Shown here: piece after piece, positions 53,400 through 61,893 of the stretch
Layout of the letters: each line of letters starts with the position of its first letter
Numbering within the stretch: the first letter of the stretch is position 1
Source: Lachnospiraceae bacterium
Lineage (GTDB): Bacteria; Bacillota; Clostridia; Lachnospirales; Lachnospiraceae
NCBI GenBank assembly: GCA_022791975.1
Contig: JAAWAC010000031.1
Location: forward strand, 1 to 64,000
Length of the DNA stretch: 64,000 nucleotides
Direction of reading: 5' to 3'
The notes under the pieces: model-generated
What the model was told of the DNA's origin: nothing
Database searches by the model: none
The model's input: only the letters and a program-made list of their open reading frames with translations
Position numbers and translations under genes: made by a program

Positions 53400-53447
53400 G
53401 ATCTGTTAGATTTCAGAAAGGCTCTGGAAAGAATGATCTGTTATAGT
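53400..53447 (+). promoter_or_regulatory. Direct repeats and -10 element ahead of the third ABC transporter
   Basis: GATCTGTTA occurs twice, at 53400-53408 and 53435-53443, 35 bases apart, in the 189-base gap before the ATPase gene. The second copy runs into TATAGT (53442-53447), a plausible -10 without a good -35. The repeats may be sites for the module 3 regulator. Confidence 0.35.
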
Positions 53448-53533
53448 CTGTTTATGCAGAGGCAAAAACTGCGTAGGCAGACTTTTTCATGGAATGAGAA
53501 GACGTGGAAGAGAGACAGGAAAGGAGACCACAC

Positions 53534-54307
53534 ATGGAAATTTTGAGAACAGAAAATTTGAAAAAATATTATGGGGCAGGAGACACCTGTGTAAAAGCCC
53601 TGGACGGAGTGGACTTTGCAGTGGAAAAGGGGGAATTTGTTTCCATTGTAGGCACATCCGGCAGCGGAAAATCCACGCTTTTAAATATGCTGGGAGGGTT
53701 GGATCGGCCAACCTTGGGAACCGTTACAGTGGACGGAAAGGAAATTTTTTCTTTGAAGGAGGAGGCTCTGACCATTTTTCGGAGGCGGAAGATCGGCTTT
53801 GTGTTTCAGAGCTTTAATCTGGTGCCCATTCTCAATGTATATGAAAATATCGTGCTTCCCATTGAGCTGGACGGAAACAAGGTGGATAAGAAATTTGTAA
53901 AAAGCGTTATGGAAACCCTGGGCCTTACAGAGAAAATCTATGCCCTTCCCACGCAGCTTTCCGGGGGACAGCAGCAGAGGGTGGCCATTGCCCGGGCCCT
54001 GGCCTCCAAGCCGGCCATTGTGTTGGCGGATGAGCCCACGGGAAATCTGGATTCTGCCACCAGCCAGGATGTACTGGGGCTTTTAAAGGTTACCGGGGAG
54101 CGCTTTGGCCAGACCATGGTAATGATTACCCATAATGAGGAGATTGCCCAGATGGCAGACCGGATTGTGCGCATAGAGGATGGTCGCATATTAAAATCCT
54201 CTGGAGGAAGCAGAGCCGGAAATAGCATAAAGCCCTCCTCACCATCTGGAAAGCATGCATTGCCGGCAGACAGAGAATCCTTCCAAGGAGGTGCTTCCCA
54301 TGCGTAA
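53534..54307 (+). CDS. ABC transporter ATP-binding protein (module 3)
   Basis: A 257-residue ATPase with Walker A GTSGSGKSTLLNML, FVFQSFNLVPIL, signature LSGGQQQRVA, Walker B IVLADEPTGNLD and MITHNEEIA. It is closely similar to the module 2 ATPase over the core but has a C-terminal Ser/Gly-rich extension of about 35 residues. AAGGAGA seven bases upstream supports ATG 53534. It overlaps the permease start by 8 bases. Confidence 0.92.
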   Translation: MEILRTENLKKYYGAGDTCVKALDGVDFAVEKGEFVSIVGTSGSGKSTLLNMLGGLDRPTLGTVTVDGKEIFSLKEEALTIFRRRKIGFVFQSFNLVPILNVYENIVLPIELDGNKVDKKFVKSVMETLGLTEKIYALPTQLSGGQQQRVAIARALASKPAIVLADEPTGNLDSATSQDVLGLLKVTGERFGQTMVMITHNEEIAQMADRIVRIEDGRILKSSGGSRAGNSIKPSSPSGKHALPADRESFQGGASHA

Positions 54308-56900
54308 GGTGAGAAACAACCAGGCGGTGAAGCGGCTGGCCAGAAAAAGCTTTCAGGCCAGCCGCACCCGGAATAGCATTGCAGCCATTGCCATTGGACT
54401 GACAGCCGTCCTCTTTACGGCGGTATTTACCATTGGAATAGGAATTGTGGAGGATACCCAGAAAAGCAGCATGCTCCAGGCTGGGGGGGATGCCCACGGG
54501 GCCATTAAGGATCTAACCCAGGAGCAGTATGAGATTTTGGCGCAGCATCCCTCCATTCGGGAATGTGGCCGGGATATTGTCATGGCCCATGCTGTGGAGA
54601 ACCCAGAGTTTTTAAAGCGCCATGTGGAAATCCATTACCTGGATGAGAATTTGTATCCCCACTGGTTTGTGGAAATTCTGGAGGGAAAGAAACCGGAGGC
54701 TGCCCATGAGATTCTTATGGATCAGAAATCCATGGAGCTTCTGGGGCTTGAGGCAAAGGCCGGCACCCAGGTAACCCTTAAGATACAGGTACATCCGGGA
54801 AGAGAAGCTGTGGAGCGCACCTTTACGGTGAGCGGGGTGATAAAGTCTGCGGAGGCTATGAAGGTAGGCTTTGTCTTTGTGTCAGAGGCGTATCGGCAGA
54901 CCTATGGGGAAGAATTGGTGGCCGGGCCGGAGGATGTCTTTAGCGATACAGGAAAGATTAGCATGCATGTGATTTTTTCCAACTCCAGGGGCATACAGGG
55001 GAAGCTCAATAAAATCATAACAGACAGCGGCTTTTCTCTGGAGGAGGGATCCCCGGATTATATTGGTTCCAACGCCAACTGGGCGTATCTGTCCGATGGC
55101 GCGGAGAGTGACCCTATGACAATCCTGAGTATGGGAGCGGCTATGCTTTTGATTGTGGTGACAGGGTACCTGATTATTTACAATATTTTTCAAATTTCTG
55201 TTATCCGGGATATTCGGTACTATGGTCTTTTGAAAACCATCGGCACAACGGGAAGGCAGATCAAAAGAATTCTTCGCAGGCAGGCAGTCCGGCTGTTTTT
55301 TCTGGGAACGCCTGGGGGACTGATTGTGGGATATGTGGCGGGAAATATCCTTCTGCCCTTTGTGGCGTCAGTGGGCACCGGGAGAGATCGGGGGGAAATC
55401 CTTGTCTCCGTCCATCCATGGATTTTCCTGGGGGCGGCCCTGTTTACCTTGGTGACAGTATGGATTTCCCAGTGGAAGCCGGGGAGGATTGCTGCAAAGG
55501 TATCGCCGGTGGAAGCCCTTCGATACACAGAACATGGAAAAGAACACAAAAAGCCAAAGAAAACCACAGATGGTGGAAAGCTTCCCCGGATGGCGTTTTC
55601 CAACCTGGGCAGAAATAAGGGGCGGACATTGGTGGTACTTTGTTCCCTCTCCCTGACGCTCGTGCTGATGAATACGTTCTACACCATTGCCAGCTCCGTG
55701 GACAGAAACGGGTTTCTGTCAAAAATGATCCTGAGTGAGGGGATTATCGGAAATGCCCAGCTGTGGAATTACAACTATTTTATCACGGATGAGGAGACAG
55801 CACAGGTGGTGAGCCTTTCAGAGAGCTTTATCGCAGCCTGTGAGGAGCAGGAGAGCTTTTCTGAGGGGGGAAGAATCTATATGCATCAGGCAGGGGGATA
55901 TATGCCAGTGGAGAGCTGGGAAATTCCAGATTATATTCCCACAAATGAGGAAGGCGTTCCCGGAAACTGGTATCCCGATGGTTTTTATCCCTTTTCCGGA
56001 TACGAGGAAGGAGTGTACACCGCTTCCATCTATGGAATAGAGCCGTTTGTCCTGTCCAAAATGACTGTGGTGGAGGGGGAGACAGACCCCCGTGTCATAT
56101 GGGAGAAGCTGAAAACGGGAAATTACCTTCTCTACAGCGTCCAGGTGGACGACAACAATTTCATTATGGAAAATAAGAGGAAGCATCACGCAGGGGATAA
56201 GATTACCTTGACATACCGAGATGGTGGTCCCACAAAGGAATATGAAATCCTCTCTGTGGTGAAGGAGCACAGCTACAGTCTGACCAACCGCATAGCAAAT
56301 GAATTTTCCTACTATATCACAGCGGAGGATTTTAAGAAATACCTTTCTGATGCCTTCCTGATGAGCTATCTCTTTGACGTGAAGGAAGGGCAGGAGGCCG
56401 CCATGGAGGAGTTTCTGAAGACCTACACGGAAGAGGAGGAGCCTCTCATGTCCTTTGAATCCCGCACGACCTATGAGGGAAACTTCCAGGAAATGCTGGG
56501 AACCCTCACCCTGGTGGGAATAGCTTTGACGGCTGTTATCGGGATTATCGGCCTTTTAAACTTTACCAACGTTATTCTCACCAGTATGACTGCCCGCAAG
56601 CGGGAGTTTGCCATGATGGAGGCCATTGGCATGACAAAGCGCCAGCTGGTGGGGATGCTCACTGCAGAGGGACTGTATTACGCGGCCTTTACCATCCTGT
56701 GCTCTCTTATGGTGGCGACCCTGTTTTCCCTCACTGTAGTCAGGGCCATTGGGGACGGTATCTGGCTTATACAATACCGTTTTACTTTGTTGCCAGTGTT
56801 TCTTGCCAGCCCTGTTCTTTTGCTTCTGGGGGTGCTGCTTCCAAGGGTTGTATATAGGTTTCGGGGGAAGAAGAGCATTGTGGAGGAAATTCGGGAGTAA
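54300..56900 (+). CDS. Large FtsX-family ABC permease (module 3)
   Basis: An 866-residue permease of the same two-core plan as module 2: N-terminal helix at about 24-45, external domain, FtsX core around 280-410 (MLLIVVTGYLIIYNIFQISV, TTGRQIKRILRRQAVRLFFLG), a second unit from about 440 (LVVLCSLSLTLVLMNTFY), external domain and final core from about 745. AAGGAGG eight bases ahead supports ATG 54300. Module 2 and 3 permeases differ clearly in sequence, so any duplication is old. The cargo is unknown. Confidence 0.88.
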   Translation: MRKVRNNQAVKRLARKSFQASRTRNSIAAIAIGLTAVLFTAVFTIGIGIVEDTQKSSMLQAGGDAHGAIKDLTQEQYEILAQHPSIRECGRDIVMAHAVENPEFLKRHVEIHYLDENLYPHWFVEILEGKKPEAAHEILMDQKSMELLGLEAKAGTQVTLKIQVHPGREAVERTFTVSGVIKSAEAMKVGFVFVSEAYRQTYGEELVAGPEDVFSDTGKISMHVIFSNSRGIQGKLNKIITDSGFSLEEGSPDYIGSNANWAYLSDGAESDPMTILSMGAAMLLIVVTGYLIIYNIFQISVIRDIRYYGLLKTIGTTGRQIKRILRRQAVRLFFLGTPGGLIVGYVAGNILLPFVASVGTGRDRGEILVSVHPWIFLGAALFTLVTVWISQWKPGRIAAKVSPVEALRYTEHGKEHKKPKKTTDGGKLPRMAFSNLGRNKGRTLVVLCSLSLTLVLMNTFYTIASSVDRNGFLSKMILSEGIIGNAQLWNYNYFITDEETAQVVSLSESFIAACEEQESFSEGGRIYMHQAGGYMPVESWEIPDYIPTNEEGVPGNWYPDGFYPFSGYEEGVYTASIYGIEPFVLSKMTVVEGETDPRVIWEKLKTGNYLLYSVQVDDNNFIMENKRKHHAGDKITLTYRDGGPTKEYEILSVVKEHSYSLTNRIANEFSYYITAEDFKKYLSDAFLMSYLFDVKEGQEAAMEEFLKTYTEEEEPLMSFESRTTYEGNFQEMLGTLTLVGIALTAVIGIIGLLNFTNVILTSMTARKREFAMMEAIGMTKRQLVGMLTAEGLYYAAFTILCSLMVATLFSLTVVRAIGDGIWLIQYRFTLLPVFLASPVLLLLGVLLPRVVYRFRGKKSIVEEIRE

Positions 56901-56957
56901 AAGAACAAATGTTCTAACTGTAGAATCCGACAATTTCCGGGGATTTTTCCACAAGAA

Positions 56958-58241
56958 TCAGACAATGAGCATTTTTCGGGTATACTCATGGCAGAAAGGG
57001 GTGTGATAGCGATTGGTCACCACGGATTCATAGACATGGGCAGCGAAAACATCCTGCTGAAACAGGGACAACAGCTCCTGAGGGGGAAACAATCCCTCTT
57101 TGGAGGCTGGAACCCCACGTAAAAACTCCTGCCCATGGGAGGCACGGCTTAGGATGGGAATCCGGGCTGATTGCTTGAGGAGACTCAGGAGAGACTGACT
57201 TTCCCGGCGAAAGCCCAGAATTTTTGCGTACACAGGATATCCCAGCTCTTTTCTGCGATCGGAAGCTTCCTTAAGGTCTGCCAGAAGAATATGACAGAGT
57301 GCCCGGGTAATCCGGGTGTGGGTCAGCTGGCGGGTTTTTAAAAGAGATGCAAAAGAGGTAGCCGTCTGGAACTGGGGCAACAGGCGCCGAATACGGGCAG
57401 CCAGGTCCGGAGATACATCCGTATAGGCTGTCAGCTCTTCCTGGGGGAGACTTAAAAGCTGGTAGTGGAGAAGAGCGGAAAAATCGTCCCAGTCCAGAGG
57501 ACCCTTCTGATCAAAATAAGCCTTCAGCACTCGGCCAGCTTTTGGGGGAAGCTGGTGGAAAACCTGGGAAAAGCCTTCCTGATGAATGGCCCGGCGAATG
57601 GCGCTGGCAGAGGCCAACTCCCGGTTTAAAGACAGATCGTGGTAGGCACTGCCTTTGCGCCTTAAGGTCCAGGGACGGATGGGGCTTTGCAGAAGTCTGA
57701 GGGCCTTTAAATATTCGATTCCCAGGATATTATTGGGTTCACTGAGGATGTTTTTTCCAGACAGGGAGGCTCCCAAATGGGCCAGATATGCTTCCAGAGC
57801 CTTACTGCGGGCCAGGGGAAAGGAGTAGCCCTGTCTTAACAAGGTCTTAAGAAGCTCCCGGTAGGCATCGGGCTCCCGGTATAGGACCTCTGCGTAGGAG
57901 GAGAGCAGGGACAGATCCCCACACTCGCTGCCAAAACATAGGGCATCCACGCAGCCCAGGCTATTGAGAAGAGACATAGCGCCAAAGGCAAAGGTCTCCG
58001 CGCTGGCACAGGCATAGGCAGCCGGAAGCTCCAGCACCAGATCCGCGCCCTCAGCCAGTGCCATGTGGGCCCGGCAGTATTTATCCGTAAGGGCCGGTTC
58101 CCCTCTCTGGACAAAGTCCCCACTTTGCACCACAAGGAGATAATCAGCCCCGGTTAAAGCTCGGGCCTGGGCCAGATGATAAGCATGCCCTTTGTGAAAG
58201 GGATTGTATTCTGCAATAATGCCTGTGATATGAATTGCCAT
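56958..58241 (-). CDS. tmcAL: tRNA(Met) cytidine acetate ligase TmcAL-like nucleotidyltransferase
   Basis: A 427-residue protein that would use acetate and ATP to make N4-acetylcytidine at C34 of elongator tRNA-Met. The N-terminus ITGIIAEYNPFHKGHAYHL carries the HxGH nucleotidyltransferase motif, then VVQSGDFVQRGEPAL and AAYACASAETFAFGAM, all family signatures. I chose ATG 58241, preceded by AAGGA, over one eight codons earlier. It is convergent with the module 3 permease, 57 bases apart, and downstream of the symporter gene on the same strand. Confidence 0.92.
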   Translation of the reverse strand: MAIHITGIIAEYNPFHKGHAYHLAQARALTGADYLLVVQSGDFVQRGEPALTDKYCRAHMALAEGADLVLELPAAYACASAETFAFGAMSLLNSLGCVDALCFGSECGDLSLLSSYAEVLYREPDAYRELLKTLLRQGYSFPLARSKALEAYLAHLGASLSGKNILSEPNNILGIEYLKALRLLQSPIRPWTLRRKGSAYHDLSLNRELASASAIRRAIHQEGFSQVFHQLPPKAGRVLKAYFDQKGPLDWDDFSALLHYQLLSLPQEELTAYTDVSPDLAARIRRLLPQFQTATSFASLLKTRQLTHTRITRALCHILLADLKEASDRRKELGYPVYAKILGFRRESQSLLSLLKQSARIPILSRASHGQEFLRGVPASKEGLFPPQELLSLFQQDVFAAHVYESVVTNRYHTPFCHEYTRKMLIV

Positions 58242-58260
58242 TTTTAGGATCCTTCCAAAG

Positions 58261-58284
58261 ACCATCCAACAGATGGTGTTTTTT
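58261..58284. terminator. Hairpin between symporter and tmcAL genes
   Basis: ACCATC (58261-58266) pairs with GATGGT (58272-58277). On the + strand GTTTTTT follows; on the - strand, where both flanking genes lie, only a weak CTTT follows. It may partly end the symporter transcript. Confidence 0.35.
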
Positions 58285-58291
58285 AGTTGCC

Positions 58292-59656
58292 TTATTTTTC
58301 CCGTGTGCCTGTTACCATGGAGGCCAGAGCCAGAAGAGCCAGTACATTGGGCAGAACCATTAGCTGGTTGAAAGTGTCAGTAAGCTCCCATACCAGATCA
58401 TTGGACAGGCAGGAGCCTAAGAAAATAAAAATGACGGCCAGCACAGAGTAAATCTTTACGCCTTTGTCACCAAAGAGATATTTCACATTGATCCGCCCGA
58501 AGAGATTCCAGCTGATAATGGTGGAGAAGGCAAAGAACAGCAGACAAACGGCTACAAAGAGATTGCTGGCCGTGCTGCCAAATACAGAGCCAAAGGCCAA
58601 CTGTGCCATATTGGTCCGGCTGACACCCTCTGCGGCTCCACTGGCCAGGACCCCGTTTCCAGCATACAGGGTGGAGACTACAATCAGGGCTGTCATAGTA
58701 AGAACTACAAAGGTGTCAATAAAGACGCCCACCATGGCTACGACCCCTTGCTCATGGGGAGCTGCCACATTTGCCATAGCGTGGGCATGGGGCGTGGAGC
58801 CCATACCAGCTTCATTGGAGAAAAGCCCTCGCTTAACCCCCTGGCTGATGGCTGTTTTCAAAGCATAGCCCAAACCGCCGCCAATAATGGCCTGGGGCTG
58901 GAAGGCATAGCGGAAAATCATGGCAATGGTTTCCGGCACATACTGGATGCGACAGATGAGAAGAACCAGTCCCCCCACCAGATAGATGACAGCCATAATC
59001 GGCACAAGCTTTTCCGTCACAGATGCCAGACGCTGAATGCCTCCAATAAAGATAAAGGCGGCCACTGCTGCCACAATAATTCCGATGATCCAGGTGGGAA
59101 TTCCCAGGGCATTGCTACAGGTTTCCCCAATGGAATTGGACTGTACCATACAGCCCATAAAGCCCAGGGCCAAGATAATAGCCACGGCAAAGAAGCCAGC
59201 CAGGAACTTGCCAAAGGCATTGGGAAAGGCCTTGCGAATATAGTAGACTGGTCCGCCGTGGATAGAGCCATCCGCCTCCACATGGCGGGTTTTCTGGGCC
59301 AGCACCGCCTCCGCATAAATGGTGGCCATGCCAAAGAACGCGATGATCCACATCCAGAAGATAGCGCCTGGTCCCCCAGTGAGAATTGCGCCACAGGCAC
59401 CAATAATGTTTCCTGTTCCCACCTGAGCTGCAATAGCCGTGGTCAGGGCTTGAAAGGAGGTAAGCCCGTTTTCCTGCCTGCCCCCCTTTAGGGATAGCTT
59501 TCCAAAAACCTGTTTCATACCTTCTCCAAAGCACCGCACCTGCACGAACCGAGTTTTGATGCTGAAAAACAGACCACATCCAATTAGCAAGACCACCAGA
59601 ATGTAGTCAGACAGGTACAGATTAATCGTCTGTACAACCTTTAACACTGCTTCCAT
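58292..59656 (-). CDS. Na+/amino-acid symporter, AgcS family
   Basis: A 454-residue transporter of the alanine/glycine:cation symporter family, with about ten or eleven membrane helices. Family motifs include GTGNIIGACGAILTGGPGA, GPVYYIRKAFPNAFGK and KRGLFSNEAGMGSTPHAHA. A GGAGG close ahead supports ATG 59656; a longer frame runs back through the leader but would start inside the riboswitch. The glycine riboswitch and terminator upstream indicate that glycine is a main substrate and controls expression. Confidence 0.93.
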   Translation of the reverse strand: MEAVLKVVQTINLYLSDYILVVLLIGCGLFFSIKTRFVQVRCFGEGMKQVFGKLSLKGGRQENGLTSFQALTTAIAAQVGTGNIIGACGAILTGGPGAIFWMWIIAFFGMATIYAEAVLAQKTRHVEADGSIHGGPVYYIRKAFPNAFGKFLAGFFAVAIILALGFMGCMVQSNSIGETCSNALGIPTWIIGIIVAAVAAFIFIGGIQRLASVTEKLVPIMAVIYLVGGLVLLICRIQYVPETIAMIFRYAFQPQAIIGGGLGYALKTAISQGVKRGLFSNEAGMGSTPHAHAMANVAAPHEQGVVAMVGVFIDTFVVLTMTALIVVSTLYAGNGVLASGAAEGVSRTNMAQLAFGSVFGSTASNLFVAVCLLFFAFSTIISWNLFGRINVKYLFGDKGVKIYSVLAVIFIFLGSCLSNDLVWELTDTFNQLMVLPNVLALLALASMVTGTREK

Positions 59657-59827
59657 AACACGCCTCCTATTTGTAGTACCGCGTAAGCCCAACCAGAGCC
59701 CCTGAATCTGGAAGTACTTCTGACCGTTTTCACGCCCAGAAATGTTTCCGAACTCTGTTTGCGTTTGCGCTGTTTTTATGTTCCATGATAAAATCTCCGG
59801 CTTTAGCAGGGGGAAAGCTTTCCACAT

Positions 59828-59854
59828 AAAAAGCTGCCGATGGAATCGACAGCT
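59828..59854 (-). terminator. Riboswitch-linked intrinsic terminator
   Basis: On the - strand AGCTGTCGA-TTCCA-TCGGCAGCT forms a nine-pair stem with one G-U pair, followed by a T run (59828-59832). It lies between the glycine aptamer and the symporter start, 170 bases ahead of the ATG, and is the likely expression platform. Confidence 0.75.
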
Positions 59855-59899
59855 CCGGAAAATAAAAAGAAAGCAGGATTTTACCCCTATCAATGTCTG

Positions 59900-59976
59900 C
59901 TCTGTCCTTTTTGCCTGAGAGATTCAGCGTTGCCGCTTTGCACCTTCGGCACCCAATCCAATGGGATTCTCCAGAG
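59900..59976 (-). promoter_or_regulatory. Glycine riboswitch aptamer
   Basis: The - strand has P1 CTCTG (59976-59972) pairing with CAGAG (59904-59900), the conserved core GCCGAAGGTGCAA, a GCAA-capped stem AGCG-GCAA-CGCT and the hallmark CTCTCAGGCAAAAAGGACAG. Only one full aptamer is visible. A stem-loop at 59986-60017 stands where the first aptamer of a tandem riboswitch would be and may be a ghost aptamer. Confidence 0.92.
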
Positions 59977-60050
59977 TTTCCTCGGCCTCCGGTCCAGGCA
60001 AAGGACTGTTCCAGAGGTTTCTGCGGATACTTTTGTCATGTATAAAGGTA

Positions 60051-60079
60051 AGTATAAGGCTGTTTTTTGAGAATGTCAA
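60051..60079 (-). promoter_or_regulatory. Promoter of the riboswitch-symporter transcript
   Basis: On the - strand TTGACA (60079-60074) and TATACT (60056-60051) are 17 bases apart, ending about 75 bases ahead of the riboswitch aptamer. Confidence 0.8.
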
Positions 60080-60141
60080 TTCCATTTTCCACTTGTTTCG
60101 CCCCAATTCCCCTGGTCTTTTGCCCAAATGGATATGGCAGG

Positions 60142-60213
60142 GGTGGTTCCTACAGCTCCAAGGCGGCCTCCACGGTGTGTGGGCCTGATGGTGGGGAGAT
60201 CCTAGTGGAAAAA
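60142..60213 (+). pseudogene. Decayed C-terminal fragment of a ceramidase-like gene
   Basis: Translated in frame, this stretch reads GGSYSSKAASTVCGPDGGEI followed by LVEK. It matches GGSYSSKPASTTVGPEGGDI-LAEK at the C-terminus of the ceramidase-like protein at 1775-3235 in 18 of 24 residues, and about 50 of 72 bases. Most base changes are in third codon positions, so the source was a diverged functional paralogue. The frame runs on to a stop at 60276 with unrelated residues, and no ceramidase sequence is visible upstream. It lies between the symporter promoter and the hydrogenase promoter. Confidence 0.75.
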
Positions 60214-60250
60214 AACTGGAAGCATTTCGAGATCTTTGGAAAGGAGGATT

Positions 60251-60279
60251 TTGACAAAGGCATACTTCTCTGGTAAAAT
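60251..60279 (+). promoter_or_regulatory. Strong promoter of the hydrogenase gene
   Basis: TTGACA (60251-60256) and TAAAAT (60274-60279) are 17 bases apart, 51 bases ahead of the start codon. The promoter overlaps the end of the ceramidase-fragment reading frame. Confidence 0.8.
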
Positions 60280-60329
60280 GGGAAGCATAAAACCTACAGG
60301 AAAATCTAGGAAGAAGTGAGGAGCAGCGT

Positions 60330-61847
60330 ATGAGTTTTAGAGGCGTTTATACCAATGTGGTGGAAATCCGGCAAAAAATTTTTACAGAAGTAGCCCGTAT
60401 GGCTTATGAGGGAGGGGATTATTCCCGTATCATTGATCTGCCCTATAAAATTATTCCAGGCGAGGTGGCTCAGTACAGGGACAGCGTGTTTCTGGAGAGG
60501 GCCATTGTGGGAGAGCGTCTGCGATTGGCCATTGGCCTTCCCCTGCGCAAGCTTACGGAACATGCACCTATTTCTGATGGCATTGAGGAGAGCGCCATTG
60601 CGGAGAAATATTACGATCCGCCCCTGGTCAATATTATCAGCTTTGCCTGCCATGCCTGCCCGGATGGGGAAATCCGGGTCACAGACGCCTGTCAGGGGTG
60701 TCTGGCTCATCCCTGCAAAGAGGTATGTCCCAAGGATGCTATCTCCATTGTGAATGGCAGGTCTGTGATTGATAAGGAAAAGTGCATTCGCTGTGGAAAA
60801 TGTCTCAACGCCTGCCCTTACAGTGCCATTGTGAAGATGGAGCGCCCCTGCGCCAAGGCCTGTGGCGTGGACGCCATTCAGACCGACGAGCTGGGACGGG
60901 CTCAGATTGATTACGACAAATGTGTGTCCTGCGGCATGTGCCTGGTAAACTGTCCCTTTGGCGCTATCTCTGACAAGGGACAGATTTTCCAGACCATTCA
61001 TGCGATTAAAACGGGGATACCGGTTTATGCTGCCGTAGCCCCGGCTTTTGTGGGTCAATTTGGGAAGGATCTGCCTGCGGAGAAGCTTCGGGCAGCTCTG
61101 AAGCAGTTGGGCTTTGCGGATATGATGGAGGTAGCCGTGGGAGCGGATCTGTGTACCATTGAGGAGGCCAAGGACTTTATGAAGGAGGTGCCGGAGAAGC
61201 TCTCCTTTATGGGAACCTCCTGTTGTCCAGCCTGGTCGGTGATGGCTAAAAAGCTGTTTCCGGAATTTGCCTCCCACATTTCCATGGCCCTGACTCCCAT
61301 GGTGTTGACAGGCCGCCTGCTGAAAAAGCAGCATCCTGGCTGCAAGGTGGTGTTTATCGGGCCCTGCGCGGCCAAGAAGCTGGAGGCTAGCCGCAGAACC
61401 ATTCGAAGTGACGTGGACTTTGTGTTGACCTTTGAGGAGGTTATGGCCATGTTTGAGGCCAAGGGCGTGGATTTCCAGGAGTTAGAGAAGGATGGAGGCC
61501 TTTCTGAGTCCAGTGGAGACGGGAGAGGCTTTGCAGTCAGCGGCGGCGTGGCACAGGCTGTGGTAAATTGCATCAAAGAGCTGGAGCCGGATCGGGAGGT
61601 AAAGGTGGCCAGTGCCGAAGGCCTGCGGGAATGCCGGGCGCTTTTGGAGGAGGCCAGAAAGGGAACCTACGATGGTTATCTATTGGAGGGAATGGCCTGT
61701 CCGGGAGGCTGTGTGGGCGGAGCAGGTACGCTCCAGGGCATTACAAAGTCCAAGGCTCAGGTAAATGTGAGCAAGAAGAAGGCAAAAAATGCCCACGCTT
61801 TATCCAGCGATTACAGTCAGTATCTCAGCAGCCTGGAGGAAAAGTGA
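60330..61847 (+). CDS. Monomeric [FeFe] hydrogenase, group B-like
   Basis: A 505-residue iron-sulfur protein. Residues about 105-215 hold ferredoxin-like cysteine clusters (CIRCGKCLNACP, CVSCGMCLVNCP and a preceding Cys-rich set). The H-cluster motifs are L1 TSCCPAW (296-302), L2 GPCAAKKLE (344-352) and L3 GMACPGGCVGGAG (454-466), giving ligands C298/C299, C346, C457 and C461. The usual MPC of L2 is GPC here. The layout and L3 form fit group B enzymes rather than classical CpI-type ones, which also have an N-terminal 2Fe-2S domain. It would evolve or oxidise H2, with ferredoxin as partner. Maturases HydEFG are not in the window. Confidence 0.87.
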   Translation: MSFRGVYTNVVEIRQKIFTEVARMAYEGGDYSRIIDLPYKIIPGEVAQYRDSVFLERAIVGERLRLAIGLPLRKLTEHAPISDGIEESAIAEKYYDPPLVNIISFACHACPDGEIRVTDACQGCLAHPCKEVCPKDAISIVNGRSVIDKEKCIRCGKCLNACPYSAIVKMERPCAKACGVDAIQTDELGRAQIDYDKCVSCGMCLVNCPFGAISDKGQIFQTIHAIKTGIPVYAAVAPAFVGQFGKDLPAEKLRAALKQLGFADMMEVAVGADLCTIEEAKDFMKEVPEKLSFMGTSCCPAWSVMAKKLFPEFASHISMALTPMVLTGRLLKKQHPGCKVVFIGPCAAKKLEASRRTIRSDVDFVLTFEEVMAMFEAKGVDFQELEKDGGLSESSGDGRGFAVSGGVAQAVVNCIKELEPDREVKVASAEGLRECRALLEEARKGTYDGYLLEGMACPGGCVGGAGTLQGITKSKAQVNVSKKKAKNAHALSSDYSQYLSSLEEK

Positions 61848-61893
61848 TTCCTCCGGGCTTGCCTGTGAAAAACGGAAAAAAGGGGATTTACTA

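Noticed and set aside
56902..56915. AGAACAAATGTTCT resembles a Firmicute LexA (SOS) box.
   Set aside because: It lies between two convergent genes, with no start codon downstream on either strand that it could control. A 5-base palindrome with this core arises by chance.
60067..60276. A 69-codon frame that includes the ceramidase-like fragment as a possible small gene.
   Set aside because: No ribosome site fits its ATG, the start lies in the symporter promoter and the tail overlaps the hydrogenase promoter. A gene remnant explains it better.
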